39,536 nucleotides of DNA, from positions 1 to 39,536 of the forward strand of contig NZ_JAKDKW010000014.1 of assembly GCF_030453185.1 (NCBI RefSeq), given 5' to 3'. Every line of letters begins with the position of its first letter. Within the stretch, counting starts at the first letter, position 1. Position numbers and translations under genes: made by a program. The notes below the pieces were generated by a model that was given only the letters and a program-made list of their open reading frames with translations, did not search any database and was not told where the DNA came from. This stretch comes from Yaniella sp. Lineage in GTDB: Bacteria; Actinomycetota; Actinomycetes; Actinomycetales; Micrococcaceae. Below are positions 1-8,023 of the stretch, piece by piece.

Positions 1-804
1 CCCATGAAGGTCAATTCCCGGATGGTCCGGGTCGTAGAAGGCTGTTGGCACGGGTTTGGTGGCATCCCAATTGGAGATGTCGATGACGTAGCGCGGATCC
101 CAAGGCTCAGCCCAGCCGAGCAGTTCCAACACCCGGTCGAGGATCATCGCGGTGAAACCCCAGACCAGTGTGCCGCCAACGGTGAAAGCGGGGGTACCGT
201 AGCGGTGCTTTGATGAGCGATCGCTGGCCACAGCGGTCACTCTAAGTTTCGGGTTCACCAGGTCACCTACCGGTACCCGGAAGACCCGCGTAGCCTCTTC
301 GGTGGTGATCATTTCGTTGTCATCGGGATGTTGCCACCATCCAAGCACCGGCGTCACTTGGAAATTTGTGACCGGTAACGGCAGCACCGGTAACGTACCG
401 ATAGGAATAATGCCCTTTGGGTCAACGCCAGTTTCCTCTTGTGTTTCGCGAATCGCACACGCCGTCGCATCGACGTCGTTGAGTTCGAGTCCGCCACCGG
501 GAAATGAGACTTGACCAGGATGATTGCGCAACACCATCGACCGCTGGGTGAGCAACACGTCGAGTTCTTTGGGCACAATCGTTCGGTCGAACGTAGCTGG
601 TCGGTCGTCCATGGAACCGAAAAGGAGTAGCACCGAGGCGTCTCGCGGATTGACCAGCGAAGCCAGATCATAGGGCCATGTCGCGGAGTGATCCGGCAGG
701 GCAGCTGAGGGAGAGACAGTCACCCGGTTCACAATATTCTGGTTGACTTCACCGTGGGTGTGTACCAATGCTAGCAAGTCAGCCAGCGCACCATCGAGTT
801 GCAT
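1..804 (-). CDS. CoA pyrophosphatase-type Nudix hydrolase (3' end cut by window edge)
   Basis: Nudix enzyme of the type that hydrolyses CoA and its derivatives to phosphopantetheine and adenosine 3',5'-bisphosphate. The frame is open from ATG at 804 to base 1 without a stop, giving 268 residues, so the C-terminus lies outside. The CoA-Nudix signature is clear at about residues 85-105 (LLTQRS, then R, NHPGQVSFPGG), followed by the Nudix helix RETQEETGV about 17 residues later. This signature separates it from MutT or ADP-ribose hydrolases. The start codon shares one base with the nth stop (TAATG), so the two are probably translationally coupled. The same pairing of nth and a CoA-Nudix gene is known near marP in mycobacteria. 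No signal peptide is visible, so a cytoplasmic enzyme is expected. The family call is firm; the exact substrate is inferred. Confidence 0.88.
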   Translation of the reverse strand, partial: MQLDGALADLLALVHTHGEVNQNIVNRVTVSPSAALPDHSATWPYDLASLVNPRDASVLLLFGSMDDRPATFDRTIVPKELDVLLTQRSMVLRNHPGQVSFPGGGLELNDVDATACAIRETQEETGVDPKGIIPIGTLPVLPLPVTNFQVTPVLGWWQHPDDNEMITTEEATRVFRVPVGDLVNPKLRVTAVASDRSSKHRYGTPAFTVGGTLVWGFTAMILDRVLELLGWAEPWDPRYVIDISNWDATKPVPTAFYDPDHPGIDLHG

Positions 805-1586
805 TAGGCCTCCCACTCATAGCCGGCCGCGCGCAGGTCGGCGCGGGAGGCACCAGCCACTAGTGCTTCGTGAATATGCTCACGCCCGGGCGCGAGTTCA
901 TAAGAGAGCAATTCTTTGGCGGCTACGGGATTGATCTCACCGATCCCGGCCGAAGGGCACCATTTTGCTACCGGGCAGGCTCCGCAGGCCGGGCGTTTGG
1001 CATGACAGATGCGTCGTCCTAAGAAAATCACCCGGTGCGATAATTCGGTGTAATCCTTGCGTTCAAACAGCTCAGCAATGTCACGCTCGACAATGTTCGC
1101 GTTGGTCGAATCGGTCCAGCCGAAGCGATTTGCCAACCGGATGACGTGGGTGTCGGTCGTAATCCCGGGGACACCGAATACATTACCCAACACTACGAAG
1201 GCTGTTTTGCGCCCCACACCCGGCAGCTTCACCAGGTCTTCCAGCGTGTTGGGTACGTCGCCCTCGTGGCCTTCAACGAGCGCTTGGGAGAGCCCCAGCA
1301 AGGCACGCGCCTTGTTTTTATAGAACCCGGTGGAACGAACGAGGTCCTGCAGGTCTGTTTCTTGCGCTTGAGCCATGGCATGGGCATCCGGGTACCGTTC
1401 AAATAGTGTCGGCGTCACGGAGTTCACTCGAATATCAGTGGTCTGGGCACTCAACACGGTTGCCACCAAGAGCTCGAAGGGGTTGGAGAAATCGAGTTCG
1501 GCGTGCGCATACGGAAAGGTTTCCCCCAGCACCCGATAGATTTTGCGGGCCCTGCGCTTCTTGGCCAACGGCGTTTCGTCTGTCAC
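804..1586 (-). CDS. nth: Endonuclease III (DNA glycosylase/AP lyase)
   Basis: Base-excision repair enzyme that removes oxidised pyrimidines and cuts at AP sites. Numbered from an upstream GTG at 1604, it shows the helix-hairpin-helix LPGVGRKTA with catalytic Lys133, catalytic Asp151 in TTDTHV (18 residues later, the E. coli K120/D138 spacing), and a [4Fe-4S] loop C200-x6-C207-x2-C210-x5-C216. Length fits the family. Three in-frame starts compete: GTG 1604, ATG 1592 and GTG 1586. I prefer 1586 because AAAGGG lies about six bases ahead of it, while the other two have no well-placed ribosome site; subtract six for residue numbers from this start. The gene is divergent from acs and overlaps the Nudix gene by one base. 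Function is certain, the start is not. Confidence 0.95.
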   Translation of the reverse strand: MTDETPLAKKRRARKIYRVLGETFPYAHAELDFSNPFELLVATVLSAQTTDIRVNSVTPTLFERYPDAHAMAQAQETDLQDLVRSTGFYKNKARALLGLSQALVEGHEGDVPNTLEDLVKLPGVGRKTAFVVLGNVFGVPGITTDTHVIRLANRFGWTDSTNANIVERDIAELFERKDYTELSHRVIFLGRRICHAKRPACGACPVAKWCPSAGIGEINPVAAKELLSYELAPGREHIHEALVAGASRADLRAAGYEWEA

Positions 1587-1733
1587 GATCATCCCTTTCT
1601 TCACCGGTGCTGGTTTTCACCCACCTATCTGCTTCATCTTAGGCCGACGACGGCGACCAACACCGAACCGTTGCCACGTGCGGCTCCAGGACCGCTCATC
1701 GCACATTTGATAGCCGTTCAGCGCACCCTCGGT

Positions 1734-1762
1734 TTGAATGAGCTTAGAAAACGCCCTACCAT
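1734..1762 (+). promoter_or_regulatory. Candidate acs promoter
   Basis: A -35-like TTGAAT (1734-1739) and a -10-like TACCAT (1757-1762) are separated by 17 bases, each matching four of six consensus positions. Transcription would start near 1769, about 34 bases before the acs ATG. The Crp-like palindrome at 1772-1787 would then lie just downstream of the start point. Prediction by eye only. Confidence 0.4.
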
Positions 1763-1771
1763 GACCCTAGA

Positions 1772-1787
1772 TGTGATACCGATCACG
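1772..1787. promoter_or_regulatory. Crp/GlxR-type operator before acs
   Basis: The sequence TGTGATACCGATCACG matches TGTGA-N6-TCACA at nine of ten half-site positions. It ends 15 bases before the acs start codon and just upstream of the ribosome site AAAGGAG. Acetyl-CoA synthetase is a known target of Crp/GlxR proteins in actinobacteria, and a crp gene lies at 7266 in this window. Its position after the predicted promoter suggests repression, which is inference. Confidence 0.65.
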
Positions 1788-1802
1788 AACCAAAGGAGCC
1801 TC

Positions 1803-3782
1803 ATGGTCACCACGCATGAACAGGAAACCACCCAGCGAGCCCGCGACTTGTATGCACAAGCCGAACAGAGCTCACAGGATTACTGGGCGGATCGCGCGCG
1901 CAACGAAGTCTATTGGGACACCCCCTTTACCGAAGTACTCGATTGGTCCAATCCCCCGTTTGCCCGATGGTTTGCTGATGGCACCACAAACGCTTGCTAC
2001 AACGCGGTGGACCGCCACGTCGAAGCCGGCAATGGCGACCGCGTAGCCCTCTACTTTGAAGGCGAACCCGGCGACACAGATGCCGTCACCTACGCCGACC
2101 TTCAAGCTCGAGTATCCCAGACAGCCAACGCGCTGGAATCACTAGGCGTGACCAAGGGCGACCGGGTGGCAATCTACCTGCCAATGCTGGTCGAATCCGT
2201 CGTATCGATTCTGGCCTGTGCCCGAATCGGCGCTGTGCACTCAGTCGTCTTCGGCGGGTTCTCTGCCGAAGCTCTGCGCTCGCGGATCGACGATGCCGAA
2301 GCCAAGGTGGTCATCACCGCCGATGGTTCATTCCGCCGTGGCAAACCGAATATGCTCAAGCCCATTGTTGACAACGCTCTCGCCGCAGAAGGGCACACCG
2401 TAGAGCACGTGCTGGTGGTGAACCGCAACAAGGAGGAGATCAACTGGGTTGAGGGACGCGATAAATGGTTCCACGAAGTCGTTGCCGACCAACCGACATC
2501 TCATCAGATCGCCTGGCATGAAGCAGAACACCCGCTGTTTATCCTCTACACCTCGGGAACAACCGGCCAGCCGAAAGGTATCCTGCACACCACCGGTGGC
2601 TATCTCACACAAGTCACCGCGACAGCACGTGACACCTTCGATTTACAACCAGAAACCGACGTGTTCTGGTGTACAGCCGACGTCGGCTGGGTCACCGGTC
2701 ATTCCTATATTGTGTACGGTCCACTGTCCAACGGTGCCACGCAGGTGCTCTACGAAGGTACCCCTGATACTCCACATCGTGATCGCTGGTGGAAAATCGT
2801 CGAAAAATACGGCGTCACGATCCTGTACACGGCACCCACGGCTATTCGTAGTGCCATGAAATGGGGTCGCGATATCCCTGATCGTCACGACCTATCTTCA
2901 ATCCGCCTCTTGGGCTCGGTGGGTGAAGCAATCAACCCGGAAGCCTGGGATTGGTACCGTGAAGTTATCGGCGATAACAACGGCGCCGGAACGGTCGACG
3001 CTGACGGCAACGTCACTCCCGGCCCTCGCCAAGCGGACTCCGTGCCCATCGCTGACACCTGGTGGCAGACGGAAACCGGGGCACATATTCTCACCCCGTT
3101 GCCCGCTTTAACTCCCGCGGAACTCAAACCTGGCTCAGCCCAGCGCGCGGTACCTGGCGTTTCTGTTGATGTGGTCGACGACACCGGCGAGACCATGCAG
3201 GATACCAGCCAAGGCTTTTTGGTTATCCGTGAACCATGGCCGGCTATGGCACGCACCATATGGGGCGATGACGACCGTTTCGTAAACACTTACTGGTCGC
3301 GCTTTGACAACACGTATTTTGCTGGTGACGGCGCTCGCTTCGATGAAGACGGCGACATCTGGCTGCTTGGCCGAGTTGACGACGTCATGAACATTTCCGG
3401 TCACCGCCTGTCAACGACTGAGATCGAATCTGCGCTGGTTTCCAATGAGCTGGTTGCCGAAGCAGCAGTGGTCGGGGCCGCGGATGCTACGACCGGTCAG
3501 GCTATCTACGGCTTTGTCATTTTAACTGATGAGGCCGAAGGTACTGACCCGAAGGAAGCAGAAGAACAGCTGCGCAATCATGTTGGCACTCACATTGGAC
3601 CGATTGCCAAGCCAAAACGGATTCTGGTGACCACTGATCTGCCGAAAACTCGCTCAGGTAAGATCATGCGTCGCCTGCTCAAGGATGCCGCAGAAGGTCA
3701 GACCGAGGCTGATCCAACCGCACTGGCCACACTGGCTGACCCCGCGGTGATGGAAGAAATCCTCTCGGGCATGAAAGGCTAG
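1803..3782 (+). CDS. acs: Acetyl-CoA synthetase (AMP-forming)
   Basis: Activates acetate to acetyl-CoA through acetyl-AMP. The 659-residue length is that of AcsA. The adenylation core is clear: YTSGTTGQPKG (about 249-259), VGWVTGHSYIVYGPL, DTWWQTETG (about 418-426), the hinge region GRVDDVMNISGHR, and the C-terminal TRSGKIMRR whose Lys620 corresponds to the lysine acetylated for control in the family. The start is chosen at 1803 because AAAGGAG lies five bases upstream; the frame is open further up (an in-frame ATG at 1761), but that part has no such site. Odd feature: between residues 390 and 419 there are roughly 20 more residues than in E. coli Acs, rich in Gly, Asp and Pro. Likely controlled by Crp through the operator just upstream. 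Confidence 0.97.
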   Translation: MVTTHEQETTQRARDLYAQAEQSSQDYWADRARNEVYWDTPFTEVLDWSNPPFARWFADGTTNACYNAVDRHVEAGNGDRVALYFEGEPGDTDAVTYADLQARVSQTANALESLGVTKGDRVAIYLPMLVESVVSILACARIGAVHSVVFGGFSAEALRSRIDDAEAKVVITADGSFRRGKPNMLKPIVDNALAAEGHTVEHVLVVNRNKEEINWVEGRDKWFHEVVADQPTSHQIAWHEAEHPLFILYTSGTTGQPKGILHTTGGYLTQVTATARDTFDLQPETDVFWCTADVGWVTGHSYIVYGPLSNGATQVLYEGTPDTPHRDRWWKIVEKYGVTILYTAPTAIRSAMKWGRDIPDRHDLSSIRLLGSVGEAINPEAWDWYREVIGDNNGAGTVDADGNVTPGPRQADSVPIADTWWQTETGAHILTPLPALTPAELKPGSAQRAVPGVSVDVVDDTGETMQDTSQGFLVIREPWPAMARTIWGDDDRFVNTYWSRFDNTYFAGDGARFDEDGDIWLLGRVDDVMNISGHRLSTTEIESALVSNELVAEAAVVGAADATTGQAIYGFVILTDEAEGTDPKEAEEQLRNHVGTHIGPIAKPKRILVTTDLPKTRSGKIMRRLLKDAAEGQTEADPTALATLADPAVMEEILSGMKG

Positions 3783-3812
3783 GCTCTCCACCTGAGTTTC
3801 TAGCCCTCAAAC

Positions 3813-3848
3813 GCCTCGGCCGCAACCAATATTGGTTGCGGCCGAGGC
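3813..3848. terminator. Perfect 36-base palindrome, bidirectional terminator
   Basis: GCCTCGGCCGCAACCAAT is followed directly by its exact reverse complement, giving up to 18 paired bases less the few needed for the loop. It sits between the convergent ends of acs (3782) and the MetS-like gene (3867). A T-rich stretch (atttatttct) follows on the plus strand, so it best serves acs and may also stop transcription from the other side. Confidence 0.85.
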
Positions 3849-3866
3849 ATTTATTTCTGTGTTGAA

Positions 3867-4013
3867 TTATGTTCGGCGGCTTCGGAGTTCCTCATCACCG
3901 AACTCACCGGATACATCATCCGGGTTGCGTTGCAGGTGGATCACGGCTGCAATGACACCACCAAAGACGGTGACACATGCAATGATCATCATTGTGATTG
4001 AGATCGCGGTCAT
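3867..4013 (-). CDS. metS: MetS-like small subunit of NSS amino acid transporter
   Basis: A 48-residue membrane peptide: one hydrophobic helix (about residues 3-25, AISITMMIIACVTVFGGVIA), then a charged cytoplasmic-type tail ending EELRSRRT. It matches the small subunits that accompany MetP-type sodium symporters, known from Corynebacterium glutamicum MetPS, which imports methionine and alanine. The ATG overlaps the stop of the upstream transporter by four bases (ATGA), and AGGAGG lies seven bases before the start inside the transporter's last codons. Both the overlap and the strong ribosome site support a real coupled gene despite its size. Substrate is inferred from the family. Confidence 0.85.
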   Translation of the reverse strand: MTAISITMMIIACVTVFGGVIAAVIHLQRNPDDVSGEFGDEELRSRRT

Positions 4014-5638
4014 GACTTGACCTCCTGTCCGGATTCATCGGCAGCAGCATGTTTGCCCTGCATTGAATCACTGGCATCTAAGGGGTATTCGTTTTCGGAG
4101 TGCTCGGCGTACAGTGCCGAGTCCTTCGCCCAGGGCAGGAGTGACAAGATGAATCCGATCACGATCAGACTCACGGCCATGCCCCAACCGAAGGTGTTGA
4201 TGTACCAATTCGGCAGCTCGCCGTATGGTTCGTCGGCCGTCATCTGGCCAATGAATTCCAGGACCAACGTGTAGGCCAGCACGATCGGCAAGACCAGACC
4301 GATCAAGATTTTATAGATCGTGCCCAGTCTGAACGAAGACACCTTGTTGAGGTGCGTAACGATGCGATCGAGGCGTCTGAGTAACCATGAGACGGCAACG
4401 ACGGCCACCAGAGCAGCGGCAACGATGCCGAATTGGTTGACAAAGTAGTCGGAGACATCGAGCAGGTGTATTCCCGAAGTTGTCCCGAAACCAACCAGCG
4501 ACAGCAAGGCGAGACCGACGCCGAAGGTGGAGACTACCGTCACCCGTGACCAACCGGTCTTGTCTTTGATAGCAGACAGCGTGACTTCCAGAATCGAAAT
4601 CATCGATGTGAATCCGGCGAACAGTAGCGAGCCGAAGAACAATATTCCAATGACTGGCCCTAGACCAAGCGGTGCTTGCGAGATGATCTCTGGGAAGGCC
4701 ACGAATGCCAAGCCGATACCGGAGGTCACCACTTCGCCGACTTCTACTCCAGCTGATTGTGCCATAAATCCGAGTGCTGAGAAGACACCGATACCCGCCA
4801 AAATTTCAAAACCGGAGTTCGAGAAACCGACAACCATACCCGAACCGGTCAAGTTCGTGCGTTTTTTCAGGTAGGAGGAGTACGTGATCATAATGCCGAA
4901 GCCAACAGACAACGAGAAGAAAATCTGGCCGTAGGCTGCAATCCACACGCCCGGATCCAGCAGAGCTGCCCAATTTGGTGTAAACAAGGCATCCAAACCG
5001 CTAAATGCTCCATCGAGCGTCAAAGCAATACCGACCAAGACTAGGAACATGACCACCAAAATTGGTATGCCAATAGCCGAGGCGATACCGATACCACGTC
5101 GAACTCCTAGGCCCAACACAATAAGTACTGCTACCCAGATAGCCAGCATCGGCCAGAAGACTCCCGGCACGATGGTGAAATCCAAGGATGGAGTATCTGA
5201 CATTTGCAGATACTCCTCAAAGAAGAATGCATTCGCGTCATCGCCCCAGGCTTCTGTGGAGGAGAAGAAAATGTAACTGGCGGCCCACCCAAGAATGGCC
5301 GCGTAGTACAGCCCGATGACCACACAGATCAGAGCTTTCCACCAGCCAATGGTCTCGGTCCATTTAGCTAGCCGTCGGAAAGCTAACGGCGGCGACCCCT
5401 TAAATCGGTGTCCGATTGCGTAATCAAAGAAGAGCAACGGGATACCGGCCGAGAGCAACGCAACGAGGTACGGAATGATGAAAGCCCCGCCACCATTTTC
5501 ATAGGCGATATACGGGAAGCGCCAAATATTCCCCAGCCCGATCGCGGAACCCATGGCGGCCAGGATGAAAATCCAGCGGCCACCAAACGCCTCGCGCTCA
5601 TGGGACTTAACTGGCGCTGGAGCAGTTTGAGAGGACAT
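4010..5638 (-). CDS. metP: Sodium:neurotransmitter symporter family amino acid importer (MetP-like)
   Basis: A 542-residue membrane protein with about 12 hydrophobic segments and the NSS hallmark in helix 1, GSAIGLGNIWRFPY (about 30-43), where sodium and substrate bind in LeuT-fold carriers. A charged tail follows the last helix. It is followed by an overlapping MetS-like subunit, the arrangement of the methionine/alanine importer MetPS, so import of methionine, alanine or a related amino acid by sodium symport is the best guess. AAGGGG lies about five bases before the ATG. A hairpin-forming repeat lies 30-54 bases upstream. marP lies upstream on the same strand with a 129-base gap, so read-through is possible. 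Confidence 0.88.
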   Translation of the reverse strand: MSSQTAPAPVKSHEREAFGGRWIFILAAMGSAIGLGNIWRFPYIAYENGGGAFIIPYLVALLSAGIPLLFFDYAIGHRFKGSPPLAFRRLAKWTETIGWWKALICVVIGLYYAAILGWAASYIFFSSTEAWGDDANAFFFEEYLQMSDTPSLDFTIVPGVFWPMLAIWVAVLIVLGLGVRRGIGIASAIGIPILVVMFLVLVGIALTLDGAFSGLDALFTPNWAALLDPGVWIAAYGQIFFSLSVGFGIMITYSSYLKKRTNLTGSGMVVGFSNSGFEILAGIGVFSALGFMAQSAGVEVGEVVTSGIGLAFVAFPEIISQAPLGLGPVIGILFFGSLLFAGFTSMISILEVTLSAIKDKTGWSRVTVVSTFGVGLALLSLVGFGTTSGIHLLDVSDYFVNQFGIVAAALVAVVAVSWLLRRLDRIVTHLNKVSSFRLGTIYKILIGLVLPIVLAYTLVLEFIGQMTADEPYGELPNWYINTFGWGMAVSLIVIGFILSLLPWAKDSALYAEHSENEYPLDASDSMQGKHAAADESGQEVKS

Positions 5639-5667
5639 GTTTACCCCTTGTTGGACATGTGATGTGA

Positions 5668-5692
5668 GTTGAAGTCAGAAGTGACTTACAAC
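5668..5692. promoter_or_regulatory. Inverted repeat in the metP leader
   Basis: AAGTCA (5672-5677) and TGACTT (5682-5687) are an exact inverted repeat with a four-base loop, extended outwards by GTTG and CAAC with one bulged base. It sits between marP and metP, shortly before the metP ribosome site. It could be an operator or a 5' leader hairpin. No known regulator motif was recognised. Confidence 0.4.
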
Positions 5693-5767
5693 ACTCAGGT
5701 TACGCCGTGTTGCCCTCGAGAACAATGCCCGCGACACGTCCGGTGCGTCTGGCGAGTCCGGTATCGA

Positions 5768-6961
5768 CTACTGCAAGCAGTCCCCTGTCGAAACTGGATC
5801 AGATAAATACGGTGCATCATCGACGTACCCGGAGATTTCCTCGGCAGTGAGCGCGTAGCCAACCTCGGTGTCTGAAGCACGCGCGAAGATGACGCCCGCA
5901 ACAGAGCCTTCTTCATCGACGAGCGCTCCACCAGAATTACCCTGTCGGACATCAGCCGATACTTGATACACCTCGCGTAGCTGCGGATTCTCATCGTAGA
6001 TATTGGCTACCGTCGCTGGGCCTCGCGCCTGCACTTCCGCGCCCGTGATCTGGTGGGGACCACCCGACGGGTAGCCCAGCACAAAGGCTGACTCGCCCGG
6101 ATCAATAACATCGCCAAATTCTGCGGCAGGAAGATCAGCCTGAGGTAGTGCTATCACTGCGACGTCGACTTCTGGATCAAAGGCCACAACTTCACCAGTG
6201 AATAACTGTCCGTCATGGCTTTCAACCTGCGGCGACTCCACACCGGCGACCACGTGTGCATTCGTCAGCACGCGGTCATGTGTCAGAGCAAAACCAGATC
6301 CCGTTTGGCTCTGCCCACACCCGTAGGCGCTTCCGGTAATCCGCACGGACGACACACTGGATTCCTCGACTGCCGCCGTTGGCTCCTGCCGAGTCTGCTC
6401 GACTTCTTCGGTTTCTTCGCCTGCTAAATCCAGTTCTGGCAGTTCTGAGGAGTCCAACACTTGGGCTCGAGCCTCAGCAATCCAGACCCGTGCAGCTTCT
6501 GGCGTGAGGTCCGTGGTAACTGCAACGATGCGCGATTCTTTCAGCGCACTGGTAATGCCCGGCACGCCAACCGAAGCAACAGAGAAAGCAATGAGCGAAA
6601 TAAGCAGCCCTGCCACGGCGGTATTGCTGATCGCGCCTAAAAGTCTGTCGATGGCTCGCATGACAGGATGGCTGATGTGGAGCCGCAGCCTGCCACCAAT
6701 CTTGCGACCTAGCCACATCCCAAACCAGATCAATACGGCAGTGACGGCCACCATCGTAATGATTCGAATGACGCCGGCAGGCACAAGTTCAACAATCAAC
6801 GGCATGAGAAATAACCCGCCGAACACTCCGGCGATGGCACCGGCGACTGTTCCCATAGTGACCCAAAAGCCACGGCGAAAGCCGATGACGATGACAACGA
6901 CGAGCACAAGGACAAGTGCCCAGTCAAGCAAGGAGAACCCTATAATGAGCCACCGTCCCAT
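5768..6961 (-). CDS. marP: MarP-like membrane-anchored periplasmic serine protease
   Basis: A 397-residue protein with four predicted membrane helices in the first 135 residues (CvpA-like region), a charged linker (about 180-205), then a trypsin-fold protease domain. The catalytic triad is His236 (TNAHVV), Asp266 (EVDVAVI) and Ser343 (GNSGG). Cys215 and Cys395 lie at the ends of the domain. In Mycobacterium tuberculosis MarP the triad is His235, Asp264 and Ser343, with a redox-sensitive Cys214-Cys395 disulfide, so both position and spacing match very closely. Mycobacterial MarP protects against acid and oxidative stress and acts on a peptidoglycan hydrolase. The gene is divergent from crp across a 304-base region. 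The AAGAACGG ahead of the ATG is only a weak ribosome site. Confidence 0.9.
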   Translation of the reverse strand: MGRWLIIGFSLLDWALVLVLVVVIVIGFRRGFWVTMGTVAGAIAGVFGGLFLMPLIVELVPAGVIRIITMVAVTAVLIWFGMWLGRKIGGRLRLHISHPVMRAIDRLLGAISNTAVAGLLISLIAFSVASVGVPGITSALKESRIVAVTTDLTPEAARVWIAEARAQVLDSSELPELDLAGEETEEVEQTRQEPTAAVEESSVSSVRITGSAYGCGQSQTGSGFALTHDRVLTNAHVVAGVESPQVESHDGQLFTGEVVAFDPEVDVAVIALPQADLPAAEFGDVIDPGESAFVLGYPSGGPHQITGAEVQARGPATVANIYDENPQLREVYQVSADVRQGNSGGALVDEEGSVAGVIFARASDTEVGYALTAEEISGYVDDAPYLSDPVSTGDCLQ

Positions 6962-7265
6962 CGACCGTTCTTGGGGTGGTTACCGTGGACTAAGCGTAAC
7001 CGGTTTTCATATTGTCTCAGAATGGCCTTGCCGATAGCGTAGTATTTTGGCCGAATTTTGGACTATCGTGGAGGGATAATTCGTCATCCGTTGTGACGAT
7101 TTCCACATGGCCTTCTACATTCGATAGAATCGGCTAGAAGCCCACGCCGAAACACACTAGGATTTATGTGCCCGAATCGGCATGTAACGGCATTCCACAA
7201 TGAGCTACTCAGTTTCGGCAAGAGAATGAAGTCGGCCCACAAGGCCAGTAAGGAAACTACAAACC
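6962..7265. other. Divergent control region between marP and crp
   Basis: A 304-base gap with no convincing reading frame. It must hold promoters for both genes. The clearest element is the near-consensus Crp palindrome at 7092-7107. TAGGAT at about 7160 and TAGAAT at about 7126 resemble -10 boxes for crp but lack good -35 partners, so I do not assign them. Confidence 0.5.
7092..7107. promoter_or_regulatory. Candidate Crp/GlxR site between marP and crp
   Basis: TGTGACGATTTCCACA matches TGTGA-N6-TCACA at nine of ten half-site positions. It lies about 159 bases before crp and 131 bases before marP. Autoregulation is common among Crp/GlxR proteins, so this may control crp, marP or both. Confidence 0.55.
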
Positions 7266-7943
7266 ATGGATTTAGACGTATTGCGCAACGCGCCGCTCTT
7301 CACCCACCTCGATGAGGAAGTATTCAGCGCTCTTACCGCGGAGCTGACCGAAGTTGAGCTTTCCCGCGGCGCATCAGTGTTCCACGAAGGTGACGATGGA
7401 GATCAGCTATACGTCATTTTGTCCGGAAAGATTAAACTGGGGCGCACCGCACCTGACGGTCGCGAAAACCTTCTCGCTATCCTCGGCCCTGGAGAGGTAT
7501 TCGGCGAAATGGCGCTGTTCAATCCTGCGCCTCGCTCCGCCTCAGCTACCGCTGTATCTGCGACCAGCCTGGCCGGTCTGCGTCACGAAAACCTGCGGAA
7601 AGTCATTTACTCTTCCCCAGAAGTCTCGATGCAACTTCTGGGCGCTTTGGCCCGTCGCTTGTCACGCACGAATGAGTCCTTGGCTGACCTGGTCTTCTCG
7701 GATGTACCAGGACGCGTTGCTAAAGCGCTACTCGATCTTGCAGATCGCTTTGGCCGTCCAACTGCTGATGGTCTCCTGGTTGCTCACGATCTCACCCAGG
7801 AAGAACTCGCCCAGCTGGTCGGCGCGTCACGCGAAACCGTGAATAAGGCACTTGCCGAGTTCGTTCAGCGTGACTGGTTGCGCTTGGAAAACCGCGCCGT
7901 CATCGTATTGGATCTGCAGCGTTTGCGTCAGCGTGCACGCTAA
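7266..7943 (+). CDS. crp: Crp/GlxR-family cAMP-sensing transcription regulator
   Basis: A 225-residue global regulator. The N-terminal cyclic-nucleotide-binding barrel (about 1-120) has the phosphate-binding cassette FGEMALF (80-85) with Arg90-Ser91, the Arg/Ser pair expected to hold cAMP. A dimer helix follows, then a winged helix-turn-helix with the recognition helix SRETVNKAL (about 188-196), typical of actinobacterial Crp/GlxR. AAGGA lies eleven bases before the ATG, rather distant. Three candidate operators for this protein occur in the window: before acs, in its own upstream region and before the HyuAB gene. The gene ends in a 46-base perfect palindrome. Position beside marP, nth and acs is shared with mycobacteria. 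Confidence 0.95.
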   Translation: MDLDVLRNAPLFTHLDEEVFSALTAELTEVELSRGASVFHEGDDGDQLYVILSGKIKLGRTAPDGRENLLAILGPGEVFGEMALFNPAPRSASATAVSATSLAGLRHENLRKVIYSSPEVSMQLLGALARRLSRTNESLADLVFSDVPGRVAKALLDLADRFGRPTADGLLVAHDLTQEELAQLVGASRETVNKALAEFVQRDWLRLENRAVIVLDLQRLRQRAR

Positions 7944-7956
7944 CCAGTAACCAGAA

Positions 7957-8002
7957 TTAAAGCGTATGAGTCGAAGGAATTCCTTCGACTCATACGCTTT
8001 AA
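7957..8002. terminator. Perfect 46-base palindrome, bidirectional terminator
   Basis: TTAAAGCGTATGAGTCGAAGGAA (split here as TTAAAGCGTATG plus AGTCGAAGGAA) is followed without a gap by its exact reverse complement. Its outer ends are TTAAAG and CTTTAA, so either strand ends the hairpin with CTTTAA, a short T-run. It lies between the convergent ends of crp (7943) and ridA (8024). Confidence 0.8.
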
Positions 8003-8023
8003 GGTACCTCGTGGATTAGGTGG

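Noticed and set aside
1503-1802. 100-residue N-terminal extension of Acs
   Set aside because: AAAGGAG before ATG 1803 and the normal Acs length show the true start; the extension overlaps nth.
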